Positions 1 to 6,937 of a stretch of 16,118 bases of DNA are shown piece by piece. The notes under the pieces were generated by a model that had not been told where the DNA came from, did no database searches, and saw only the letters and a program-made list of their open reading frames with translations. The translations under genes were made by a program, and so were the position numbers. The DNA comes from an uncultured Clostridia bacterium (lineage in GTDB: Bacteria > Bacillota > Clostridia > Oscillospirales > Acutalibacteraceae). Every line of letters begins with the position of its first letter. Position 1 is the stretch's first letter. The stretch is from contig CAMFZK010000009.1 of the NCBI GenBank assembly GCA_946006915.1, forward strand, positions 1 through 16,118, given 5' to 3'.

Positions 1-1
1 C

Positions 2-97
2 GGGCAAACGGTTTATGCTATTTCAAGTTATCTTTTAACCGAAAGCGAATACAACGCACAAACCGTCCCCGAAAACACCGAAACAGATAATCAATAA
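2..97 (+). CDS. C-terminal end of an unidentified protein (partial)
   Basis: An open frame enters from the left edge and runs 31 codons to a TAA stop at 95-97. The visible tail is polar and acidic at its end (PENTETDNQ), with a more hydrophobic stretch (VYAISSYLL) before it. It converges on the ribosomal operon and stops 39 nt before the shared terminator hairpin at 137-165, which would serve it too. Thirty-one codons are too few to recognise a family or to prove coding. The placement in front of a two-way terminator is the main support. It could be chance open frame in an intergenic region. Confidence 0.45.
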   Translation, partial: GQTVYAISSYLLTESEYNAQTVPENTETDNQ

Positions 98-98
98 T

Positions 99-133
99 GT
101 CTAATATCTACCATCTAACGTCTAATATCTAAA
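99..133. repeat. Five tandem degenerate heptamers (RTCTAMY type)
   Basis: Five 7-base units follow one another without gaps: gtctaat, atctacc, atctaac, gtctaat, atctaaa. The shared core is TCTA. The array begins one base after the stop codon of the plus-strand gene and ends just before the terminator stem. The same heptamer family appears in the rpsJ-rplC spacer at the other end of the window (15433-15460, and in reverse orientation at 15355-15389), so it looks like a dispersed intergenic repeat of this genome. No function can be read from it. Confidence 0.75.
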
Positions 134-136
134 TTT

Positions 137-165
137 AAAACCCACCTGAAATTCAGGTGGGTTTT
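137..165. terminator. Two-way intrinsic terminator ending the alpha operon
   Basis: A perfect 13-bp stem (137-149 with 153-165) closes on a 3-nt loop. Its core is CCCACCTGA/TCAGGTGGG flanked by four A:T pairs, so a U-run follows the stem in both reading directions. On the minus strand it ends the rplQ transcript, about 90 nt after the rplQ stop. On the plus strand it ends the convergent gene whose stop lies at 95-97. It is the strongest terminator signal in the window. Confidence 0.93.
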
Positions 166-179
166 GTAATTTTAGTTGT

Positions 180-244
180 TTTAGTACACACATCATCGGC
201 GCCTTTACGATTTTCTAACCGTAATTGACAATGTGAGTACTAAA
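180..244. repeat. Long imperfect inverted repeat in the rplQ 3' untranslated region
   Basis: Two 14-nt arms (180-193 and 231-244) pair at 13 of 14 positions; the one mismatch is A188 against A236. They enclose 37 nt that can form a smaller hairpin (TTACG 205-209 with CGTAA 220-224) and contain the palindrome GGCGCC (198-203). The element lies between the rplQ stop and the terminator, so it should be transcribed with the operon. It could be an mRNA-stabilising structure, a processing site, or a short palindromic mobile repeat. The sequence does not decide between these. Confidence 0.6.
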
Positions 245-254
245 GCCAGAGAAA

Positions 255-596
255 TTAAATTAACTCGATAATTGCCATCTCTGCAGCATCACCGCGGCGG
301 GGTGCTGTTTTGATAATTCTGCAATAACCGCCGTCAACATCCTTGTACTTGGGAGCGATTTCGTTGAACAATTTAGCAACTACATCTTCCTTTGTAATGA
401 ATGCCAATGCTTGGCGCTTATTGTGAAGACTATTATCTTTAGCGAGTGTAATATACTTCTCTGCCATGGAACGAACTTCTTTAGCACGTGTAACGGTTGT
501 TTCGATTTTGCCGTTTTCAAGCAAGAAAGTTACCATTGCACGAAGCATAGCAGTTCTATGGTCACTGGTTCTTCCGAGTTTACGGGTACCTGGCAT
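255..596 (-). CDS. rplQ: 50S ribosomal protein L17 (bL17)
   Basis: This is a 113-residue L17, slightly shorter than the E. coli (127) and B. subtilis (120) proteins. It starts MPGTRKLGRTSDHR, the family's invariant N-terminus, and contains the basic stretch RAMVTFLLENGKIETTVTRAKE (about 20-41). Its C-terminus APRRGDAAEMAIIELI is typical. L17 binds 23S rRNA near the exit-tunnel side of the 50S subunit. The ATG at 596 has an AAGGAG site upstream. It lies 24 nt after rpoA, the normal last position of the alpha operon, and a terminator follows. The ecfA/ecfT transporter genes that often come next in Firmicutes are absent. Confidence 0.98.
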   Translation of the reverse strand: MPGTRKLGRTSDHRTAMLRAMVTFLLENGKIETTVTRAKEVRSMAEKYITLAKDNSLHNKRQALAFITKEDVVAKLFNEIAPKYKDVDGGYCRIIKTAPRRGDAAEMAIIELI

Positions 597-620
597 TTCT
601 ATTCACTCCTTAAAAGTGTT

Positions 621-1571
621 TTATTCATCTTCTTTTTTAAGGGTAAAGCCAAACGAATCAAGTTTAGCGATAACCTCTTCCAAAGATTTACGGCCCAAGT
701 TTCTTACCTTCATCATATCCTCTTCGGATTTGCCGATAAGGTCTGCAACCGTGTTAATACCTGCACGTTTAAGACAGTTGAAACTGCGTACAGATAAGTC
801 AAGTTCATCAATAGTTAAATCAAGAACTTTTTCGTTTTCCGCAACTTTAGTATCGGCCATAATGCTTTCGCTTTCACTTACGCCTTCGGTAAGGTTCAAG
901 AAGAAATCAAGATGTTCTATAAGAACTTTAGCCGACATTGATACAGCTTCGTTTGCTTTTATAGAACCGTCTGTCCAAACTTCGAGGGTTAATTTGCCCT
1001 TGTCGGTAACATTACCTACACGGGTGTTATCAACAGTAAAGTTTGCTTTAAGAATCGGTGTATAAATAGAGTCAATCGGAATTGTACCAATTACATTGTG
1101 GGCGGATTTATTTTGTTCAGCCGAAACATAACCTCTGCCTTTGTCAAGAGTCATCTCCATATTGAGTTTTGCGCCCTCATCCAAAGTAGCAATGTACATA
1201 TCGGGGTTGAGGATTTCAACCTCGGAATCGGCTTTAATCGAAGCGGCGGTAACCACGCAGGGACCTTCTGCTTCAATATAAATCTTTTTTGCCGTATCGG
1301 CATGAAGTTTTGCAATAAGTCCCTTAATGTTAAGAATGATTTCTGTTACATCTTCCTTAACGCCGGGGATTGTTGAAAATTCATGCACCACACCGTCAAT
1401 CTTAACGCCGGTAACTGCAACGCCGGGAAGTATTGAAAGAAGAACTCTTCTCATACTGTTACCAAGGGTTGTAGCATATCCGCGTTCCAACGGTTCCATT
1501 ACGAATTTACCGTATTTTCCGTCGGGGGTGATTTCAACGGTATCTATTCTGGGCTTTTCAATTTCTATCAT
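621..1571 (-). CDS. rpoA: DNA-directed RNA polymerase subunit alpha
   Basis: This is a full-length alpha subunit of 316 residues, the scaffold that nucleates RNA polymerase assembly (alpha2, then beta, then beta'). The N-terminal dimerisation domain spans about 1-230 and includes the LGNSMRRVLL motif (36-45). An acidic linker (about 231-250) leads to the C-terminal domain (about 252-310). That domain keeps the residues that contact UP-element DNA and activators: R262, N265, N291, G293, K295 and S296, matching E. coli R265, N268, N294, G296, K298 and S299. The 77-nt spacer before it is unusually long and holds alternative hairpins. The start is ATG with a GGAG site 8 nt upstream. Confidence 0.99.
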   Translation of the reverse strand: MIEIEKPRIDTVEITPDGKYGKFVMEPLERGYATTLGNSMRRVLLSILPGVAVTGVKIDGVVHEFSTIPGVKEDVTEIILNIKGLIAKLHADTAKKIYIEAEGPCVVTAASIKADSEVEILNPDMYIATLDEGAKLNMEMTLDKGRGYVSAEQNKSAHNVIGTIPIDSIYTPILKANFTVDNTRVGNVTDKGKLTLEVWTDGSIKANEAVSMSAKVLIEHLDFFLNLTEGVSESESIMADTKVAENEKVLDLTIDELDLSVRSFNCLKRAGINTVADLIGKSEEDMMKVRNLGRKSLEEVIAKLDSFGFTLKKEDE

Positions 1572-1588
1572 TTAAAAGCTCCGTTTCT

Positions 1589-1631
1589 CCGTACAGTATA
1601 TTTTTATTTTCACACTTCGTACGGTAAGTGT
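1589..1631 (-). promoter_or_regulatory. Mutually exclusive hairpins in the rpsD-rpoA spacer
   Basis: On the minus strand, ACACTT and AAGTGT (1626-1631 and 1612-1617) form a perfect 6-bp stem around ACCGTACG. The loop sequence CCGTAC (1619-1624) can instead pair perfectly with GTACGG (1589-1594), which overlaps the start of the purine-rich ribosome-binding region of rpoA. The two pairings compete for 1619-1624, so this looks like a small switch or a polymerase dosage control. No U-run follows either stem, so termination is unlikely. The function is inferred from pairing alone. Confidence 0.4.
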
Positions 1632-1648
1632 TAGTAAAATTCTAACTA

Positions 1649-2275
1649 TTATTTAGAGTAGAATTCGACGATGAGTTGTTCTTCAACAGGAGCATCAATT
1701 TGATCTCTGTTAGGAAGATTTATAACCTTTGCGCTGAATGCGTCACGGTTAACGTCAATCCATTGAGGAACAGGTCTTGCACTGTTTGCTTCCAAAACGG
1801 CTTTGATTTTTTCGCTGCCGCGGCTCTTTTCGCAAATAGTTACAACGTCGCCGGCTTTAAGAAGATAAGAAGCGATGTCTACTCTGCTTCCGTTTACTTC
1901 AAAATGACCGTGACCTACAAGTTGTCTTGCTTCTGCTCTTGAAGAAGCGAAGCCCACTCTGTAAACCACATTATCGAGACGGCTTTCAAGAATTTTCAAA
2001 AGGTTATCACCGGTGATACCTTGTTTTCTTTCAGCAATTTCAAAATAATGATGGAACTGATTTTCCTGAACGCCGTAAAAGCGTCTTGCGGTTTGTTTAG
2101 CACGAAGCTGTAAACCGTATTCGGATGACTTCTTTCTACCTTGTCCGTGTTGACCGGGAGCGTATGCTCTGATACCAACCGAACATTTTTCAGAATAGCA
2201 GCGTTCGCCCTTTAAGAATAATTTTTTACCTTCACGGCGGCAAAGTCTGCAAACTGCACCGGTATATCTTGCCAT
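1649..2275 (-). CDS. rpsD: 30S ribosomal protein S4 (uS4), zinc-binding form
   Basis: This 208-residue S4 is a primary 16S rRNA binder that starts assembly of the 5' domain. The N-terminus carries a four-cysteine zinc site, C9-x2-C12 with C26 and C31, so it is the C+ paralog type. The S4 RNA-binding domain covers about 98-160 (SRLDNVVYRVGFASSRAEAR region). In E. coli, S4 represses the alpha operon translationally. Here rpsD sits inside the alpha operon between rpsK and rpoA, unlike B. subtilis, where it is a separate gene. A hairpin lies immediately upstream of its ribosome-binding site. Confidence 0.98.
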   Translation of the reverse strand: MARYTGAVCRLCRREGKKLFLKGERCYSEKCSVGIRAYAPGQHGQGRKKSSEYGLQLRAKQTARRFYGVQENQFHHYFEIAERKQGITGDNLLKILESRLDNVVYRVGFASSRAEARQLVGHGHFEVNGSRVDIASYLLKAGDVVTICEKSRGSEKIKAVLEANSARPVPQWIDVNRDAFSAKVINLPNRDQIDAPVEEQLIVEFYSK

Positions 2276-2296
2276 CTTTTACACCTCCAAATTTAT

Positions 2297-2314
2297 TTGC
2301 AGTAAAAACTGCAA
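2297..2314 (-). promoter_or_regulatory. Hairpin just upstream of the rpsD ribosome-binding site
   Basis: A perfect 7-bp stem (2297-2303 with 2308-2314) encloses a 4-nt loop. On the mRNA it reads TTGCAGT, TTTT, ACTGCAA. It ends about 10 nt before the GGAGG of rpsD, in a 53-nt spacer that is longer than most in this operon. It could modulate rpsD translation or mRNA processing. There is no adequate U-run for termination. Confidence 0.45.
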
Positions 2315-2328
2315 CGAATGTTTATTGA

Positions 2329-2727
2329 TTATACACGTCTTCTCTTGGGAGGACGGCAACCATTGTGAGGAATCGGAGTAACGTCTTTAATCATACTTAC
2401 TTCGAGACCTGCTGTCTGCAATGCACGGATAGCAGCTTCACGTCCGGCTCCGGGACCTTTAACATATACTTCAACGGTTTTAAGACCATGCTCCATAGCG
2501 GCTTTAGCAGCAGTTTCGGTTGCAGACTGTGCAGCAAAAGGAGTGGATTTTCTTGAACCGCGGAAACCTAATTCACCTGCAGATGCCCAAGAAAGAGCAT
2601 TACCCTGTGTATCGGTGATGGTTACGATGGTATTGTTGAAGGTAGACTGGATATGAGCGGCACCACGTTCAATATTCTTTTTCTCACGACGACGGCGTGA
2701 TGCGGTCGACTTTTTAGCAGTAGCCAT
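2329..2727 (-). CDS. rpsK: 30S ribosomal protein S11 (uS11)
   Basis: S11 has 132 residues here and forms part of the 30S platform near the mRNA exit, next to S7 and S18. Recognisable blocks are the Lys/Arg-rich N-terminus (about 1-18), AHIQSTFNNTIVTITD (24-39) and KGPGAGREAAIRAL (90-103). The C-terminal IPHNGCRPPKRRRV is the family signature. The gene lies 15 nt after rpsM and is followed by rpsD, the usual alpha operon order. Nothing is unusual about its length or start. Confidence 0.98.
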   Translation of the reverse strand: MATAKKSTASRRRREKKNIERGAAHIQSTFNNTIVTITDTQGNALSWASAGELGFRGSRKSTPFAAQSATETAAKAAMEHGLKTVEVYVKGPGAGREAAIRALQTAGLEVSMIKDVTPIPHNGCRPPKRRRV

Positions 2728-2742
2728 TTATTTCCCTCCTAC

Positions 2743-3111
2743 TTATTTCTTCTTGTTAGCGATAGTCTTCTTAGGACCTTTGCGTGTACGTGCGTTAGTC
2801 TTGGAACGTTGACCTCTCACGGGCAAGTTCTTGCGATGACGCAAACCACGGTAGCTACCAATTTCGATAAGTCTTTTGATATCAAAAGCGATTGTGCGAC
2901 GACGGTCACCTTCTACTTGAAGGTTATGGTCGATGTACTCACGCAACTTTGAAATATCATCTTCAGTTAAGTCCTTACATCTGATATCAGGGTCAATACC
3001 TGTATCGGCAAGGATTTTTTTAGATGTAGTAAGACCGATTCCGAAAATGTATGTGAGTCCGATTTCAACTCTTTTGTTATTCGGAAGGTCAACACCAGCA
3101 ATACGTGCCAT
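2743..3111 (-). CDS. rpsM: 30S ribosomal protein S13 (uS13)
   Basis: This 122-residue S13 sits in the head of the 30S subunit, touches the P-site tRNA through its basic tail and forms intersubunit bridges with L5. The N-terminus MARIAGVDLPNNKRVEIGLTY is canonical. A helix-two-turn-helix core follows, then the signature GLRHRKNLPVRGQRSKTNART and a lysine-rich tail (TIANKKK). The start has a GGAGGTG site upstream. It follows rpmJ by 37 nt. In E. coli the S4-binding pseudoknot overlaps the S13 start, but I see no comparable pseudoknot in this short spacer. Confidence 0.98.
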   Translation of the reverse strand: MARIAGVDLPNNKRVEIGLTYIFGIGLTTSKKILADTGIDPDIRCKDLTEDDISKLREYIDHNLQVEGDRRRTIAFDIKRLIEIGSYRGLRHRKNLPVRGQRSKTNARTRKGPKKTIANKKK

Positions 3112-3148
3112 TTATCAAAGCACCTCCATTTTTTTCTCGTTAAGCGTA

Positions 3149-3262
3149 TTAACCCTGACGTTGTTTGTGTTTCGGGTTTTCGCAAATTACCATAATTTTG
3201 CCTTTACGCTTAATTATTTTGCATTTTTCGCAAATCTTTTTAACAGAAGGTCTGACTTTCAT
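3149..3262 (-). CDS. rpmJ: 50S ribosomal protein L36 (bL36), zinc-binding form
   Basis: A 37-codon gene between infA and rpsM reads MKVRPSVKKICEKCKIIKRK and ends NPKHKQRQG. It is the smallest bacterial ribosomal protein and sits in the 50S subunit bound to 23S rRNA. The zinc ligands are intact: C11, C14, C27 and H32, so it is the C+ form rather than a zinc-independent paralog. The ATG at 3262 follows a GAAGGAGG site with 8 nt spacing, and the TAA stop is at 3149-3151. Its place between infA and rpsM is the standard one. Confidence 0.97.
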   Translation of the reverse strand: MKVRPSVKKICEKCKIIKRKGKIMVICENPKHKQRQG

Positions 3263-3292
3263 TAGGTTTATACCTCCTTCAAATTTTGACTG

Positions 3293-3511
3293 TTATTTTG
3301 AACGCCAAGTAATGCGTCCTTTTGACAGATCGTACGGGGACATTTCAACAGTTACTTTATCACCGGGAAGAATTCGTATAAAATTCATACGAAGTTTGCC
3401 CGAAATATGAGCAAGTATTTGATGTCCGCCTTGGATTTCTACTTTAAACATTGCATTAGGCATTGCCTCAACAACGGTGCCTTCAAGCTCTATCATGTCC
3501 TGTTTAGACAT
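3293..3511 (-). CDS. infA: Translation initiation factor IF-1
   Basis: IF-1 is a 72-residue OB-fold (S1-type) protein that binds the 30S A site and helps IF-2 and IF-3 select the initiator tRNA. The sequence starts MSKQDMIELEGTVVEAMPNA and carries the conserved HISGKLRMNFIRILPGDKV block (about 35-53) and the closing YDLSKGRITWR. The length is exactly that of the family. Its ATG overlaps the stop codon of the upstream KOW gene as TAATG, which suggests coupled translation. rpmJ follows after 30 nt. Confidence 0.98.
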   Translation of the reverse strand: MSKQDMIELEGTVVEAMPNAMFKVEIQGGHQILAHISGKLRMNFIRILPGDKVTVEMSPYDLSKGRITWRSK

Positions 3512-3765
3512 TACGTTTCCTCCTTAAATTTTGCGGTATCTTTAAAAACCGCAAGTGCCTTTTTTAAAGATTTGTTTGTGCTGTAACTACTTTTTTCAAG
3601 AACGGTGTTTGTAAACTGCAAATGCTTTTTGTTTTTGCGTTTGGGACGTTCCAAAGGACGTTCCTTACCGTCACAAACGTAAACAAATTTTTCATCGCAT
3701 CCTACAACAATCATAAAATAACCTTTATCCCGTCCCGCTTTAGAACATACTATTCTGCCAACCAT
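3511..3765 (-). CDS. KOW-domain RNA-binding protein, L14e-like
   Basis: This 84-residue basic protein starts MVGRIVCSKAGRDKGYFMIV, a KOW motif with the typical glycine and hydrophobic pattern (about 2-28), followed by a Lys/Arg-rich stretch (RPLERPKRKNKKH). It resembles the small L14e/L27e-type proteins that Firmicutes encode between map and infA (YbzG in B. subtilis). It probably binds rRNA or another structured RNA, but its exact job is not established to my knowledge. I prefer the ATG at 3765, which has a GAGG site 6 nt upstream, over a TTG at 3777 that overlaps the map stop. Its own stop overlaps infA as TAATG. Confidence 0.85.
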   Translation of the reverse strand: MVGRIVCSKAGRDKGYFMIVVGCDEKFVYVCDGKERPLERPKRKNKKHLQFTNTVLEKSSYSTNKSLKKALAVFKDTAKFKEET

Positions 3766-3773
3766 ACTAAACC

Positions 3774-4523
3774 TCAAACTAAAGTCATAATCTTCGGTCC
3801 GTCGGGTGTAATAACAACCGTATGTTCAAAATGCGCCGAGAGTGAACCGTCCTTGGTTTTAACAGTCCATCCGTCCGGCAAAACTTTAACATCATAGTGA
3901 CCTGCGTTTACCATCGGTTCTATTGCCAAAGTCATTCCGGGTAAAAGGCGGATTCCGCGTCCCGCAGTGCCGAAATTCGGAACTTCGGGTGCTTCGTGCA
4001 GATCGGTTCCTATTCCGTGACCGACATACTGCCGTACCACCGAGAAACCTGCACTTTCGACAAACTTCTGAATTGCGCCTCCTATATCGCCGATTCTGTT
4101 GCCTACGCACGCCGCCTTAATCCCCTCGTAAAGGGCATTTTCGGTAACGTCCATCAGCCGCTTTGCTTGTTCGGATACATCCCCGCAAGCAAATGTGGCA
4201 GCATTATCGCCGTTATAGCCGTCAAACCTTGCGCCAAGGTCAACACTTACAATGTCACCTGCGCAGATTTTACGCTTTTTAGAAGGAATGCCGTGAATAA
4301 CCTCGTTGTTTATTGATATACAAGCGGTAGCAGGATAGCCGTGGTAGTTTTTAAAATTCGGCTCGCCGCCTTGGCTTCTGATGTAATCTTCCGCCAATTT
4401 GTCAAGTTCGAATGTTGTAACACCCGGCTCTACCGCCTTGCCTACTGTTTGTAATGCTCCTGCCGAAATTCTGCATGCTTCTTTCATTATGCCGAGTTCA
4501 CGACTTGTTTTGAGCACTACCAT
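3774..4523 (-). CDS. map: Methionine aminopeptidase, type I
   Basis: This cytosolic metalloprotease removes the N-terminal methionine from new proteins whose second residue is small. At 249 residues it has the usual compact type I length, with no zinc-finger extension. All five metal ligands are present: D95, D106, H169, E202 and E233. The substrate-side histidines H77 and H176 are also kept, in NEVIHGIP and GTDLHEAPE. The pita-bread fold motif YVGHGIGTDLHE lies at 166-177. It begins 2 nt after the adk stop and follows a GGAG site inside the end of adk. The adk-map pairing is typical for Firmicutes and actinobacteria. Confidence 0.98.
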   Translation of the reverse strand: MVVLKTSRELGIMKEACRISAGALQTVGKAVEPGVTTFELDKLAEDYIRSQGGEPNFKNYHGYPATACISINNEVIHGIPSKKRKICAGDIVSVDLGARFDGYNGDNAATFACGDVSEQAKRLMDVTENALYEGIKAACVGNRIGDIGGAIQKFVESAGFSVVRQYVGHGIGTDLHEAPEVPNFGTAGRGIRLLPGMTLAIEPMVNAGHYDVKVLPDGWTVKTKDGSLSAHFEHTVVITPDGPKIMTLV

Positions 4524-4525
4524 AC

Positions 4526-5158
4526 TTACTTCTCCAATGCAGCAAGAACCAAACGGGTTGTATCTTCAACCTCATCCTGTCCTTCAACCGTTATAAGTTT
4601 ACCGCAGGATTTGTAGTAATCTTTCAAAGGTTCGGTTTGTTCGTGATAAACGTTAAGACGGTTTAAAACCGTTTCGGGTTCATCATCTTTACGGATAACC
4701 AATTTACCTTCGCAGAAGTTACATACGCCTTCTTTAGCGGGTTTCTTATATTCGGTGTGATAACTTGCCCCGCATTTTTCACAAACACGTCTGCCCGACA
4801 TACGCTTAACGATTTCGCTGTCTGCCACTTCAATAGAAAGTGCAACATCAATATCGAAGCCCATTGTGTCAAGCGCTTCGGCTTGGGGAATTGTACGGGG
4901 GAAACCGTCAAGAATGTAGCCGTTTTGGCAGTCATCCTCCGAAAGACGTTCCTTAATGATGCCGATTACAACATCATCGGGAACAAGGTTTCCTGCATCG
5001 ATATAAGATTTAGCTTTTAAACCCATTTCTGTACCGTTTTTAAGTGCAGCACGAATAATGTTGCCGGTAGAAATGGTGGGGATATTGTACTTTTCGGAAA
5101 TAATTTCCGCCTGAGTGCCTTTTCCGGCACCGGGAGCACCTAAAAGTATAAGTTTCAT
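4526..5158 (-). CDS. adk: Adenylate kinase, zinc-LID type
   Basis: Adenylate kinase interconverts ATP + AMP and two ADP, balancing the adenylate pool. The 210-residue protein is the long bacterial form. The P-loop GAPGAGKGT is at 7-15, the AMP-binding segment STGNIIR at 30-36 and DGFPRT at 84-89. The LID domain carries four cysteines, C126-x2-C129 and C146-x2-C149, a structural zinc site typical of Gram-positive enzymes. It lies 11 nt after secY and 2 nt before map, so the three are probably cotranscribed. There are no missing residues. Confidence 0.98.
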   Translation of the reverse strand: MKLILLGAPGAGKGTQAEIISEKYNIPTISTGNIIRAALKNGTEMGLKAKSYIDAGNLVPDDVVIGIIKERLSEDDCQNGYILDGFPRTIPQAEALDTMGFDIDVALSIEVADSEIVKRMSGRRVCEKCGASYHTEYKKPAKEGVCNFCEGKLVIRKDDEPETVLNRLNVYHEQTEPLKDYYKSCGKLITVEGQDEVEDTTRLVLAALEK

Positions 5159-5169
5159 TTCAAATCTCC

Positions 5170-6447
5170 TTAATCCAAGAATCCTTTATAATGACGCATC
5201 ATCATTTGTGATTCAAGGTTACGAACTGTATCAAGTGCAACACCAACCATAATTAAGAGGGATGTACCGCCGAGAGAAATGTTAATTCCGCCGACAGAAC
5301 CGACCAAAATAGGAAGTATTGCGATAATGCTAAGGAATATAGCACCCATAAGGGTTATTCTTGACAAAATTTTTGAAATAAAATCCGATGTGGGTTTGCC
5401 CGGACGTATACCCGGAACAGCACCACCGTTTTTACGCAAATTATTAGCCATTTCAATAGGATTAAATTGGATGGTTGCATAGAAGTACGCAAAACCGATA
5501 ATCAGCAAGAAATAAACTACTGCGTAGAAAACACCTCTAACACTGAAAAGTGAAAGGAATTTGTACCACGAAGAATCTGTGTTTGACATAAACGACAAAA
5601 TCATTGTGGGTAACATAAGAATTGACGAAGCAAAAATGATAGGCATTACACCCGACATATTAACCTTAATCGGAATATGGGTGTTTTGACCGCCGTACAT
5701 TTTGTTGCCGACAACACGTTTAGCATACTGAACAGGAATTCTGCGTTCTGCGTGGGTCATCCAAACAACAAACATAATTACAGCCAAGAAAAGCAATATA
5801 ATTGCAATAACCGCAACCTGTCTGTCCATCTTCCAGTAAGCAATCAATGCTTGGAATGCTTGAGGACCGCGGGACAAGATACCTGCGAAAAGTAACATTG
5901 AAATACCGTTGCCGATACCCTTTTCGTCAATACGCTCGCCCAGCCACATAACAAGTGTAGAACCGGCAGTAAATGCAAGCACAATAACGATACCTGCAAA
6001 TACGGTTGCACCGCCCGATACACTTAAATATCTGCTGTTCTTTAAATAAATGAAGTATGCCGTACCCTGTATAAGCGCCAACACTGCGGTTGCGATACGG
6101 GTAATTTGTGCCAACTTCTTTTGACCTTCTTCGCCTTCTTTGGAAAGACGTTCCAAAGCGGGAATGGCAACACATAAAAGTTGGATAATAATTGAAGAGT
6201 TGATGTACGGGGTAACCGACAAAGCGAAGATTGCACCGTACTCAAGTCCGCCGCCTGTTAAAATAGACAGGTAACTGAAAAATTCATTGGTTGTTCCGGC
6301 GTCATTTGCGGCTTTAAGGGCTGCAACGTCGATATAAGGAACCGGAATAACCGAACCGATGCGGAAGATTAAGATAATAAAGATTGTAAAGAAAATCTTT
6401 TTACGGATATCTTTAATCACCCAGGCATTACGGAGTGTCTCTAACAT
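5170..6447 (-). CDS. secY: Protein translocase subunit SecY
   Basis: SecY is the channel subunit of the SecYEG translocon that exports or inserts proteins across the cytoplasmic membrane. The 425 residues contain ten hydrophobic segments (roughly 17-35, 70-92, 117-135, 148-168, 180-198, 211-230, 265-287, 305-325, 365-383 and 393-408). The cytoplasmic loop ERRIPVQYAKR (234-244) and the loop after segment 8 with NGGAVPGIRPGKPT (340-353) are the conserved SecA/ribosome docking loops. The start codon overlaps the rplO stop as TAATG, so its translation is probably coupled to L15. Position and length are normal for the spc operon. Confidence 0.98.
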   Translation of the reverse strand: MLETLRNAWVIKDIRKKIFFTIFIILIFRIGSVIPVPYIDVAALKAANDAGTTNEFFSYLSILTGGGLEYGAIFALSVTPYINSSIIIQLLCVAIPALERLSKEGEEGQKKLAQITRIATAVLALIQGTAYFIYLKNSRYLSVSGGATVFAGIVIVLAFTAGSTLVMWLGERIDEKGIGNGISMLLFAGILSRGPQAFQALIAYWKMDRQVAVIAIILLFLAVIMFVVWMTHAERRIPVQYAKRVVGNKMYGGQNTHIPIKVNMSGVMPIIFASSILMLPTMILSFMSNTDSSWYKFLSLFSVRGVFYAVVYFLLIIGFAYFYATIQFNPIEMANNLRKNGGAVPGIRPGKPTSDFISKILSRITLMGAIFLSIIAILPILVGSVGGINISLGGTSLLIMVGVALDTVRNLESQMMMRHYKGFLD

Positions 6448-6887
6448 TAGATCACCTCAGCCTTTCCGCCGGCAGCAGTGATTTTTTCAGCAGCAGATGC
6501 AGAATAAGCATTAAGTTTAACTTCCAACTTCTTGGTAAGTTTTCCGTTACCTAAAACCTTAATCGGAAGATTTGCCTTTTTGATTATTCCTTTTTGTGCC
6601 AAAGCAGCAGCGTCTACAACAGTATTGTCTTCGAACACTTCAAGAGCGGCAACATTGATTGCTGCCCATTCTTCAGCGAAAATATTATTGAAACCACGTT
6701 TCGGAACACGTCTTTGCAAAGGCATTTGACCGCCTTCAAAACCTGCTCTTATTCCACGGCCTGCACGTGCTTTTTGACCTTTGTGGCCTTTGCCCGCAGT
6801 TTTGCCTTGACCTGAACCGTGGCCTCTGCCAATACGCTTTGACTCTTTTGTAGAGCCGAAAGCCGGAGCTAATTCATGCATTTTCAT
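6447..6887 (-). CDS. rplO: 50S ribosomal protein L15 (uL15)
   Basis: L15 is a 146-residue late-assembly 50S protein with a long, glycine- and lysine-rich extension that reaches into 23S rRNA. The N-terminal half has KRIGRGHGSGQGKTAGKGHKG, the family signature, followed by a globular C-terminal domain. I place the start at the ATG at 6887 (MKMHELAPAF), which has AAGGAGG 8 nt upstream and matches the family start. An in-frame GTG at 6896 abuts the ribosome-binding site itself and cannot be the start. Its stop overlaps the secY start. Confidence 0.97.
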   Translation of the reverse strand: MKMHELAPAFGSTKESKRIGRGHGSGQGKTAGKGHKGQKARAGRGIRAGFEGGQMPLQRRVPKRGFNNIFAEEWAAINVAALEVFEDNTVVDAAALAQKGIIKKANLPIKVLGNGKLTKKLEVKLNAYSASAAEKITAAGGKAEVI

Positions 6888-6937
6888 TGTTCGCACCTCC
6901 TTGCTTATTTCACGGGGTTAAAACCGTTTAAGCGAAC

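Noticed and set aside
466..1065. Long plus-strand open frames opposite rpoA and other ribosomal genes
   Set aside because: They are antisense shadows of well-conserved minus-strand genes, with no ribosome-binding sites and no family resemblance.
3766..3777. Upstream TTG start for the KOW gene
   Set aside because: It overlaps the map stop and its own best ribosome-binding site; the ATG at 3765 has a GAGG at 6 nt.
6888..6896. Upstream GTG start for rplO
   Set aside because: The GTG abuts the AAGGAGG itself; the ATG at 6887 has proper 8-nt spacing and gives the family N-terminus.
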